From positions 1-64,000 of the forward strand of contig NZ_VTXD01000022.1 in NCBI RefSeq assembly GCF_013114625.1: a DNA stretch of 64,000 bases, given 5' to 3'. The notes below the pieces were generated by a model. It did no database searches. It worked only from the letters and a program-made list of their open reading frames with translations, and had not been told where the DNA came from. This DNA comes from Vibrio sp. 99-70-13A1 (GTDB lineage Bacteria > Pseudomonadota > Gammaproteobacteria > Enterobacterales > Vibrionaceae). Made by a program: the position numbers and the translations under genes. Every line of letters starts with the position of its first letter. Position 1 is the stretch's first letter. Shown piece by piece: positions 57,283 through 64,000 of the stretch.

Positions 57283-57468
57283 TTACTTAGCCATGTCACT
57301 CAAGAGAGACACCAGCTCATTCTCTGTGGAAGGTTCTTTACTCAGCTCAACTTGGGCTGAAGCTCCACCTTTAAGCATATAAGCAGTTGTTCCGCAGTGA
57401 TCGTAGTGGAACCATTTCCCATTTACACAAACATCTGTATAGCATCTCGGATCTTGTTTCAATTCCAT
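57283..57468 (-). CDS. Small cysteine-containing protein, unknown function
   Basis: A 61-residue protein with three cysteines in the first half (CYTDVC and DHCG). A TAGGAG lies six bases before the ATG, which strongly supports translation. No signal peptide. I do not recognise the family. Confidence 0.65.
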   Translation of the reverse strand: MELKQDPRCYTDVCVNGKWFHYDHCGTTAYMLKGGASAQVELSKEPSTENELVSLLSDMAK

Positions 57469-57751
57469 TTGTCGCTCCTAAATTAACGTTTGCTTAACAA
57501 GTTTTAATCTAAGTGATCACAAATTACGGGAAGATGATCTAAATCAATTTATTGTTAGGTTGTTTGTTACCGTTTCTAGTTAGAGACAATGATCACTAAA
57601 AACAAACTGATTCATTGGGAAGCGTTTCATTCGGTATTAAGTGCCATATTTTAGAGCAGATAAGAGGGTTTTACTTGCCTATGTAGGGCTTTCTACTTAC
57701 GCTAGAGTTCATTTCTAATTTAAGTTTTTGTTTTCAAAGCAGTGTTAAAAA

Positions 57752-58420
57752 ATGACTAATATTTTTATTGTAGTGATTGTGCTGGTTGTATTTTTCTTCT
57801 TTATTCAAAAGTATGTACTCAAGCATGATGACACCAAAGATTTTGCTTATCAGAAAAAGACTAGCCTAATGACCATGCAACAAGCGGCTTTTTATAATGC
57901 GCTGAAAGCCGCAGTGGGGGACCATGGTGCTGTGTTTGCTAAGGTCAACATGGCAAGTGTATTAGCACCGGCGAAATCGAATACCAAAAAGAATTGGTTT
58001 ATTGCCAATGGTAAAATCTCACGGACTTATTTTGATTTTGTAGTGTGTGATCCAAGAACATTGGAACCACGAGTCGTTATTGAATTCGATAATGGAAAAG
58101 AACTTCATAAAACCAAAGTCGAAAGAGAAAAGTTGCTGATGCATGTGTGCAAATCAGCAGGGGTGCCATTGATTGGGACTTCAGTAAAACACAGCTATCA
58201 AGTCAGCCGTCTGAAACGTCTGTTAGCGGCTCATATTGATTTGATTGAACCATCCAAGGAAGTGAGGTTCTGCCGTAAATGTGGAAGCCCAATGATAATT
58301 AAAACGGCTAGCCAAGGTGATTTTAAAGGGCGTAGGTTCTTCACTTGTAGCAGACAACCAAATTGTACTTATACTGAAAACTATAATGTTGTCTTTGAAA
58401 TAGAAGAAGAGTCAAACTGA
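57752..58420 (+). CDS. DUF2726 protein with topoisomerase-type zinc finger
   Basis: A 222-residue protein. It has an N-terminal membrane helix (about 1-18), a DUF2726 domain related to nuclease folds (about 45-165, with VVIEFDNGKE as a possible acidic site) and a C-terminal C4 zinc ribbon (CRKCGSPMI, then FFTCSRQPNCTY). The combination suggests a membrane-anchored nucleic-acid-binding protein. Its function is unproven. Confidence 0.85.
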   Translation: MTNIFIVVIVLVVFFFFIQKYVLKHDDTKDFAYQKKTSLMTMQQAAFYNALKAAVGDHGAVFAKVNMASVLAPAKSNTKKNWFIANGKISRTYFDFVVCDPRTLEPRVVIEFDNGKELHKTKVEREKLLMHVCKSAGVPLIGTSVKHSYQVSRLKRLLAAHIDLIEPSKEVRFCRKCGSPMIIKTASQGDFKGRRFFTCSRQPNCTYTENYNVVFEIEEESN

Positions 58421-58458
58421 TCAATCTTTACTCAAACGGTTAATTTAATGATTAAAAG

Positions 58459-58538
58459 ACACAAAGCATAGGCTTGCTGCTAACCATTGAAGTGGAGTTG
58501 AAATGTGATCTACTTCAACCCATTGATCTGCTTTGTGT
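58459..58538. other. Long inverted repeat after the DUF2726 gene
   Basis: ACACAAAGCA (58459-58468) and TGCTTTGTGT (58529-58538) are perfect inverted copies around a 60-base interval. The interval itself contains a GTTGAA/TTCAAC pairing. It may be a terminator or a small structured RNA. Confidence 0.5.
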
Positions 58539-58687
58539 TTAAAATTTATTCTGATTGTTGGTTTTAAAAGCAAACGATCAATTTAGTGCAAATTTATCCT
58601 TGCACGCTACCCATTCAATCGCTATTATCCATCTCGTTCTGAAGCGTTAGCCACTTAATAAAAAGGCTAGTTAAGTTTCACAGCATT

Positions 58688-58764
58688 GCCCGCTTAGCTC
58701 AGTTGGTTAGAGTACTTGCATGACATGCAAGGTGTCACTGGTTCGAGTCCAGTAGCGGGCACCA
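58688..58764 (+). tRNA. tRNA-Val (anticodon GAC)
   Basis: A 77-base cloverleaf with encoded CCA. The acceptor stem is GCCCGCT/AGCGGGC, the D arm AGCTCAGTTGG, the anticodon stem CTTGC/GCAAG and the T arm GGTTCGAGTCC. The anticodon GAC at 58722-58724 decodes valine. It is a solitary gene, with a terminator shortly after. Confidence 0.97.
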
Positions 58765-58787
58765 GATTCGTTCTTTATGAACAAGCG

Positions 58788-58812
58788 AAAAGCCCACCTA
58801 GTGTGGGCTTTT
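58788..58812 (+). terminator. Terminator of the tRNA-Val transcript
   Basis: AAAAGCCCAC (58788-58797) pairs with GTGGGCTTTT (58803-58812), followed by more T. Confidence 0.9.
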
Positions 58813-59023
58813 TTGTGTCTGTAATTCCCTAGCTTATCCAAATCTTGCTTTACCAAATGGACCAGTCAGCGCAACTTATTAAAAGACAGAACAGAGGTGG
58901 AATGGCTGCTTACCTCTAAACTACCGCGAGACTTATCACAATTACTAATACTTATCTAAGACTTGATCGCCATATGCAACCAACCCAGATATCATCGAGC
59001 TAGATTGAAATTCGAGTTGATTT

Positions 59024-59641
59024 ATGTCGGTAACCACTTCTTACTACAACGAAAATGCTGTTCAGCTTGCAAAGCAATACGATTCTTTGGAATTTGAAAA
59101 TGTTCACCGTTCGTGGCGTACGTATTGGCCTAATGGTGCTGTAAAGGTACTTGATGTCGGGGCCGGTTCAGGTCGCGATGCCAGGTGGTTTGCTGAACAA
59201 GACTGCTCTGTGATAGCTGTTGAACCAGCAAGTGAACTTCGCCAGTTAGGAGCTTCACACTCTTCCCTTCGAATACAGTGGTTAGATGATTCTCTACCAG
59301 CTTTAAATAAAGCCAGAAAACAGAGCTGTCAGTATGATTTGATTTTGGTTTCTGCGGTATGGATGCATTTAAATATGGCGGAGCGAAAAGAGTCGATCGC
59401 TGTATTGTCTGAACTCCTTTCTAATACAGGGAAACTAATACTCACATTGCGTCATGGAAGCTTTAATGATGGTCGAAATGCTTACAGTGTTTCAGTCGAA
59501 GAATTAGAAAAGTTAAGTGATGCTGTGGGGCTGACGATATGTCTCGTAGCCAAAGACACAGATTCATTGAATAGAACAGATATATCTTGGCAAACAGTGG
59601 TGTTAGCACATACAAGTTCTAACCTTAGTAAGGGGCGGTAA
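59024..59641 (+). CDS. Class I SAM-dependent methyltransferase
   Basis: A 205-residue Rossmann-fold methyltransferase with motif I VLDVGAGSGRD at 43-53 and the later acidic VIAVEPASELR. It lacks the (D/N)PP(Y/F) motif of amino-methylating DNA methyltransferases, so it more likely acts on protein, RNA or a small molecule. Its TAA shares a base with the ATG of the HNH nuclease gene, so the two are translationally coupled. The ribosome site is weak. Confidence 0.82.
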   Translation: MSVTTSYYNENAVQLAKQYDSLEFENVHRSWRTYWPNGAVKVLDVGAGSGRDARWFAEQDCSVIAVEPASELRQLGASHSSLRIQWLDDSLPALNKARKQSCQYDLILVSAVWMHLNMAERKESIAVLSELLSNTGKLILTLRHGSFNDGRNAYSVSVEELEKLSDAVGLTICLVAKDTDSLNRTDISWQTVVLAHTSSNLSKGR

Positions 59642-60768
59642 TGGCATTGGAATACTACTTAGATCGTTTTCAAAGCCTGAAAATGAACAATGCTGGTGGT
59701 AAAAAAAGCCCCCATAAAGTGTGTATGTTGCTGGCTGTTATGGACCTAATTCAAGCTGGGCATATTGCGACCAACAAGGTCTGTCTTAACCAAACCCTTA
59801 AAGAACAATTTACTCATCATTTTGATAGCCTTTCTCAGGGTTCAGATAAAAATACTCCTGAAAACCCTTTCTTCCATTTGAGAAGTGAAGGCTTTTGGCA
59901 CCTTTCATTCAATGATGGTTATGACAATACGTCAACCAGTCGCTATTCAGCAAAGGCAGTCTCCCACGCATACATTGATGATGAGCTGTTTAGCTATATG
60001 AAAAGCTATATCGTTTCTAGCGAACTAAAGCAGGCATTAGTCGCTAATCTTTCTGATCTGGCGACGTTATACCATCAGTGGTTGATTGATATTGGCAAAT
60101 CTGAAAAAACAGCGAAAAACTACCTTGGAGCTATAAGAGGCTCAATATCGAATTGGTTAATGGATGTTGGTGAACTTGAAGCACCACTTACTGATATCAA
60201 TTCATACCGTGAGTTTGTCAGTTATGAAGAGAAAGCGAGAAAATTAGAACAATTTCAAATTCGTGATTCTAGGGGTAAAGGGATGTACAGCGCTGCCTTG
60301 TCTCATTACCACAAGTTTTTAGCTGACTTATCTCAAGTAGATGTGAATGCAGACATCAAACAAGTTATGACTGATAACACTCTGTCTGAAACCGAAAAGA
60401 CCATCTTGGTTAATACAAGAGTAGGGCAGGGATATTTCAGATCAAAACTGATTCAGATGTGGGGCGGTTGTGCTGTTACAGGATACCAAAATACACAGTT
60501 GTTATTGGCTTCCCATATTAAACCTTGGCGAGATTCTAATAACGAAGAGCGGCTAGACAGGTTTAATGGTTTGTTGCTTCTTGCCAATCTAGATAAAGCG
60601 TTTGACCTCGGTTTTATTTCCTTTGATGATCACGGGAAGGTACTTATCTCAAGCTACTTAGAGTCACCAGATGTAATCGGCTTAAAAGAAAATATGGCAT
60701 TTAGCATCATGTCTGAGCATCGACCATACCTTCGCTACCATCGAGGCGAATTGTTTAAAGGACGTTAA
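59641..60768 (+). CDS. HNH endonuclease with recombinase-like middle segment
   Basis: A 375-residue protein in three parts. The N-terminal domain (about 1-125, GGKKSPHKVCMLLAVMDLI and NPFFHLRSEGFW) resembles the head domain of ScoMcrA-type modification-dependent nucleases. The middle (about 136-232, KSEKTAKNYLGAIRGSISNW and a second helix pair) resembles the core-binding domain of tyrosine recombinases. The C-terminal HNH domain carries C277, SHIKPW (H292), NGLLL (N309) and LDKAFDLGFISFD. A DNA-cleaving defence role is inferred. It is coupled to the upstream methyltransferase. Confidence 0.82.
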   Translation: MALEYYLDRFQSLKMNNAGGKKSPHKVCMLLAVMDLIQAGHIATNKVCLNQTLKEQFTHHFDSLSQGSDKNTPENPFFHLRSEGFWHLSFNDGYDNTSTSRYSAKAVSHAYIDDELFSYMKSYIVSSELKQALVANLSDLATLYHQWLIDIGKSEKTAKNYLGAIRGSISNWLMDVGELEAPLTDINSYREFVSYEEKARKLEQFQIRDSRGKGMYSAALSHYHKFLADLSQVDVNADIKQVMTDNTLSETEKTILVNTRVGQGYFRSKLIQMWGGCAVTGYQNTQLLLASHIKPWRDSNNEERLDRFNGLLLLANLDKAFDLGFISFDDHGKVLISSYLESPDVIGLKENMAFSIMSEHRPYLRYHRGELFKGR

Positions 60769-61044
60769 TTGAATGTACAGGTTTTCGACTCCAATTTAGA
60801 AGACTAGATATATTCTTAGCTCCTCAATATTTCTCAAGATGATCTGCTGATCTTTAGGTTTTTGAATCCAAAACAATATTAACGATGTTATATGCATCAA
60901 GAGCATCGCGAACCAGAGCTGCGTTCGTCTGTAATGTCAGGATGCCTTTTTCCGTACCATAGTCGTGTACAACAAGTTTAGCCTGAAGAAGCTCCCATGT
61001 TAGATGTAACCTCTTATTCACCATAAGTAAGGGGAAACAATCAC
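60769..61044. other. Decayed intergenic stretch between the HNH gene and IS remnant
   Basis: No confident gene. A minus-strand frame at 60854-61069 runs out of the IS remnant without a ribosome site. Its residues toward the C-terminus could be a fragment of a disrupted gene. Confidence 0.4.
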
Positions 61045-61460
61045 ATGGCCGATAATAAAAGTTCATCACATGTCTATTGGCGTCGTAAATACCATATAGT
61101 TTGGACTCCGAAATTCAGATATAAGATTTTGAAAGAAAGGGTTGGAGCTGAGCTTTATCGTTCCATCTACATACTGTGTAATATGAAGGATTGCGAAGCT
61201 CTAGAACTTAACGTTTAATCTGATTATGTTCATCTTGTTGTAATATTACCCTTAAACGATCACTCTCAAGTTTGTTGGATGCCTTAAAGGGTCAAACAGC
61301 AATCAGGCTCTTTAATAAGTTTCCGCGTATACGTAGAAATGATCGGTAAATCAAGAAGTTATTCGACAATTTGTACGACATCAAGATAAGAAGGGGATAG
61401 AGTATAAGCTCAGTTGCATTTATTGAAGGACTTAAAGCCCCCTTTCTAGGGGGATAGAGC
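61045..61460 (+). pseudogene. Decayed IS200/IS605-type tnpA transposase
   Basis: Conceptual translation from the ATG at 61045 gives SSSHVYWRRKYHIVWTPKFR and ELYRSIYILCNM, then LELNV, a stop, and DYVHLVVILPL. This matches a Y1 transposase of the IS200 group. A frameshift follows (AIRLFNKFPRIRRND in another frame). A deletion removes the catalytic-Tyr region, and VIRQFVRHQDKKG and LKDLK-like residues follow, broken by more stops. The element is inactive. Confidence 0.85.
61431..61450 (+). mobile_element. Possible right-end hairpin of the IS200-like element
   Basis: CCCCCTTTCTAGGGGG lies just beyond the transposase remnant. Such hairpins occur near IS200/IS605 ends. Exact boundaries cannot be set. 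Confidence 0.4.
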
Positions 61461-61576
61461 AAACCCGGCTTCTAAGAATGGAGCTATCACATGAAAGTTG
61501 GTAAATTTGTACAGATATTTATGCCCAAGGTGTCGGTATTTCAGGGTAAGCATAGGTTATGGTATAAAGAAATAGA

Positions 61577-62662
61577 TTATGGTCGTTGAATTTTTCCGGA
61601 TATATGCCATATTAACCAAGTTACAGGGGCGCTAAATATACCATCTACAGCATAATGCCAACCTAAGGATATAGAACCAATAAAGATAATTACAGCATAT
61701 AACCAAAATAAAAAACCTAGTTTATTATTCATTGAATTCATGACAAGTGCCATTAATACAGCTATAGAGACATGCATACTTGGCATTGCTGATATCCCAC
61801 TCCCGAGCATATCTTTTTCATGAAGGTATGTTTCCCATAATCTATCTTGAATGTTTAGAGAAAATAACTCACTCCATCCTTGTGCTATAAGCCAAGAGTT
61901 TTGCTCTTGTAATAATTGCACAAGTAAATCGTAGTTATAGTTGTTACCGTCCAATCTAATTATGAATGCAGGACCCGCTGATGAGAGTAATGTAGCAGTA
62001 ATCATTCCTAGAATAGTCCAGCATAATATCCAGCTAATGAAAAATCGGGTTCTTAAAATTGATGGAGAAAGGAATAAAAAATAACTAAGCATTGCCCACA
62101 TCAAAAAAAACCAAAGATTATAGCAAAAATTAATTGCTTGAGTAATATATGGAGAGTATAAGAGTGAATGAATTACACGCCAAGGCTCATTACCCCCGAA
62201 TAACAATAGATCCATATCATGGAATAGAGAGTCAAATTCAAACGGGTGTATTAGTGGGATGAGGCTTTTTATAGTGGAGAAGCATGACATGAAAATACTT
62301 ATTGATGTCAAAAGAAGCAATCCGGATATGACTCTTGATCTATAAATATATATCAACTTCAACTTTCTCCAGTAACACCTAAATGGTTTGGGTTCTCGGC
62401 GAAATGCTAATATAAAAAAATACCCACAACTTGAAAATAATAGAGATAGGGGGACCAATAATTTCATTGCATACATATAAGAAAAAAATGAAATATGATT
62501 GGCGTAACCATGTTTAGAAGCGAATAATGTAGATAAAATAGCAATTATGGAAATTAAAAAATATAACCCAGTATCTTTTTTTACGCATAAAACTATATTA
62601 AGTATTTCTTTTTTGATAGGGTCGATATGATTTAAAATAGGTAAAGCTTGAAGGTTTGGCAT
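61577..62662 (-). CDS. PAP2-superfamily membrane protein
   Basis: About 361 residues with around eight membrane helices. The PAP2 catalytic segments PSMHVS and SLGWHYAVDG are near the C-terminus. The classical first motif (KxxxxxxRP) is not obvious, as in the Aur1/inositolphosphotransferase-like branch. It could act on a lipid phosphate or lipid headgroup. The coding sequence is unusually AT-rich and lies beside an IS remnant, which suggests transfer. The ATG at 62662 is used; an upstream TTG is possible. Confidence 0.78.
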   Translation of the reverse strand: MPNLQALPILNHIDPIKKEILNIVLCVKKDTGLYFLISIIAILSTLFASKHGYANHISFFSYMYAMKLLVPLSLLFSSCGYFFILAFRREPKPFRCYWRKLKLIYIYRSRVISGLLLLTSISIFMSCFSTIKSLIPLIHPFEFDSLFHDMDLLLFGGNEPWRVIHSLLYSPYITQAINFCYNLWFFLMWAMLSYFLFLSPSILRTRFFISWILCWTILGMITATLLSSAGPAFIIRLDGNNYNYDLLVQLLQEQNSWLIAQGWSELFSLNIQDRLWETYLHEKDMLGSGISAMPSMHVSIAVLMALVMNSMNNKLGFLFWLYAVIIFIGSISLGWHYAVDGIFSAPVTWLIWHISGKIQRP

Positions 62663-63266
62663 AATTTTTATTATCAATAAATACTGCCTTTATAATAAAA
62701 ATAATAAATTAAAATGTCAACGTACACTTGGTGTCATACGTAATTTAAGGAGATGTTTTGGTACCGGAGCACATGCTTACCATCCGTACCGTGTATGTTG
62801 ATTTTCGTTTCACCTTAAACCGTAATATCAATTATATAAATGGTTATAATGATCCGCAGTTGTAATTGTTAAACCCTTGAATCAACGTGGTTGGTCACCT
62901 ATTTATCGCTTTTTAATTGATCTCAAAGTTCACAGAACCACAGTTTATTCAGGTTTATAAAATCATCAGAAAAAGAGGTGCTATCCTTTTTTAGTCGACT
63001 AAGAGGAGAGCTGATAAATGTAAGTTGTATTTGTCATTAACTTGTTAGTGAGGATTTCACCCTTAGTCGGTGTGAGTTCTACTCTTAGCATGCAGAATTT
63101 CAATGGGTAGTTTTTAGGTAAACAACCAAATGCCACTTAATCACAACGAGTAATTTTCTAATATCCGTTTATTTTCACAGTGCTTAAAAGCGAGCACTTA
63201 TCATCTTTAAATTGAAACAATTCGTGACGCTTATGGATTTGGATGATAAAAGTATCAGATTAGTGA
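62663..63266. other. 600-bp gene-free interval
   Basis: A 30-codon plus-strand frame starts near 62774 (MLTIRTVYVDFRF) but has no ribosome site at proper spacing. Otherwise there is no clear gene, RNA or repeat. It separates the accessory segment from the AraC-type regulator. Confidence 0.45.
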
Positions 63267-64000
63267 ATGTCATCAGTCGTGGATATCAAAATTAGCCAAC
63301 ATAAAAATACTCTATCGTTTGACCGAATCAGTCGAGTGCTTAGTTTCATCCATTCAAACTTAAATGCTCAGTTGACGTTAGAAGACATAGCGAAAAAAAG
63401 CTGTTGGTCTCGCTGGCAGCTTCAAAGAGTGTTTCAAGCTGAAACAGGAATGACAGTTGCGAACTATGTTCGAGAACTGAGGTTAAGCCAAGCAGCGGAA
63501 GCCTTGCTAGACACGCCTGAGCGAATTATTGATATTGCTTTGAATTTGGGTTTTAACTCTGAAATCAGCTTTAGCCGATCCTTTAAAAACATGTTTGGTG
63601 CTAGTCCAAGCCAATACCGAAAAGCAGGGCAACGAGTTGGGTTAAAGAAACCAATTGGTATGACGAAGAACTTTGAACCTATCGCTTCTAGTGCGTTACG
63701 TTTTGTTGAAGTTCGAATTGATACTAAGGAAGCGTTCGCCGTTAAAGGGCTTAAAACGGGAATTAGTGGGCTGTTCTCTTTGTCTCCTGATTTTGCACAA
63801 AAAGTGCCTCAATTATGGTCTTTACTTGAATCTGAATTACGTAGTGAAGATAAAGCCAGCTTAAGTGCAGTTGGCGTTATCGATATGACTCAAGCTAATT
63901 TTGATGGCACAAACATAAGGTATTGGGCTGGAGTTGAGCAACAAACGTTAATTCCACTGGCACTTGGTATGGCGCTCGATGGCTCAATTTCGAAACAATT
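63267..64000 (+). CDS. AraC-family regulator with GyrI-like domain (cut by window end)
   Basis: An incomplete frame of at least 244 codons from ATG at 63267. Residues about 12-110 form a double helix-turn-helix of the AraC/XylS type (LTLEDIAKKSCWSRWQLQRV, then RIIDIALNLGFNSEISFSRS and FGASPSQYRK). The part after about 130 looks like a GyrI/effector-binding domain (RFVEVRIDTKEAFAVKGLKT). It resembles MarA/Rob-type regulators with ligand-binding tails. The C-terminus is outside the window. Confidence 0.88.
   Translation, partial: MSSVVDIKISQHKNTLSFDRISRVLSFIHSNLNAQLTLEDIAKKSCWSRWQLQRVFQAETGMTVANYVRELRLSQAAEALLDTPERIIDIALNLGFNSEISFSRSFKNMFGASPSQYRKAGQRVGLKKPIGMTKNFEPIASSALRFVEVRIDTKEAFAVKGLKTGISGLFSLSPDFAQKVPQLWSLLESELRSEDKASLSAVGVIDMTQANFDGTNIRYWAGVEQQTLIPLALGMALDGSISKQ

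Noticed and set aside
58688-58764. Integrative element attached at tRNA-Val
   Set aside because: No integrase gene and no downstream copy of the tRNA 3' end is visible within the window, so an att site cannot be claimed.
59024-59641. Reading the methyltransferase as a DNA methylase of a classical restriction-modification system
   Set aside because: No DPPY/NPPF-type or PC-type catalytic motif and no target-recognition domain is visible in 205 residues.
60854-61069. 71-codon minus-strand frame
   Set aside because: It starts inside the IS200 remnant, has no ribosome site and matches nothing I recognise. It is at most a gene fragment.
62774-62866. 30-codon frame MLTIRTVYVDFRF... upstream of the AraC-type gene
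   Set aside because: AAGGAG is too far from the ATG and the composition is not convincing.

Overview
The window looks like chromosomal DNA from a marine member of the Vibrionaceae (Vibrio or Aliivibrio; I cannot place it more precisely). It is AT-rich, and its families are typical of that group: DUF3334, DUF3581 and DUF3859 proteins, a trypsin-like protease with a GlyGly-CTERM tail, a hut operon, a tyrosine-catabolism operon, a late cobamide cluster and a TcyP-type transporter. Most of it is ordinary single-copy chromosome. The right end, from about 58.6 kb on, looks accessory.

Layout. 0-4.4 kb: minus-strand envelope and unknown genes (Sel1/J-domain membrane protein, OmpA lipoprotein, DUF2786, a CheX-like DUF3334 protein). 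4.6-10 kb: a large FAD/Fe-S D-2-hydroxyacid dehydrogenase (YdiJ type), a small membrane methyltransferase and a secreted VesC-like protease. 10.1-17.7 kb: DUF3581 protein, then hutCIGUH reading leftward with two candidate HutC operators; together these convert histidine to glutamate. 17.8-28.7 kb: Spo0M-like, DUF3187 barrel, XRE regulator, a periplasmic protein overlapping a diguanylate cyclase, YaiL, a LysR regulator divergent from an aldo/keto reductase plus HbpS-like gene, TcyP and a Rossmann protein.

28.9-38 kb: flavin reductase, then cobT-cobS-cobU-cobC (nucleotide-loop assembly of cobalamin), pepF, astE and btuCD (B12 import). 38-51.5 kb: MazG-like protein, GAF-GGDEF cyclase, DUF1415, MFS/LysR pair, a surface lipoprotein, glutaredoxin, YgjP-like peptidase, rlmF, a small membrane protein with a hairpin over its start, a PilF-like TPR lipoprotein, metA with a MetJ box, a P-loop kinase and a PepT-like peptidase. 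51.5-56.2 kb: hppD-hmgA-fahA-maiA, converting 4-hydroxyphenylpyruvate to fumarate and acetoacetate, preceded by a TyrR-like box. 56.4-64 kb: solute-binding protein, DUF2726 protein, tRNA-Val(GAC), a coupled methyltransferase/HNH nuclease pair, a decayed IS200-type transposase, a PAP2 membrane protein and a truncated AraC-type regulator.

The most striking signal is not a gene. Short tandem repeats (6, 7, 17-18 and 20 bp units) repeatedly start exactly at, or straddle, the stop codon: astE, rlmF, hutH, the DUF3581 gene, the TPR lipoprotein and metA, with weaker cases elsewhere. Most unit lengths are not multiples of three, so successive copies put stop codons in different frames. In-frame repeat expansions also sit inside otherwise conserved proteins (CobT, MaiA, the DUF3187 protein). 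The other leading candidate is the methyltransferase/HNH pair, whose nuclease carries a recombinase-like helical segment in its middle.
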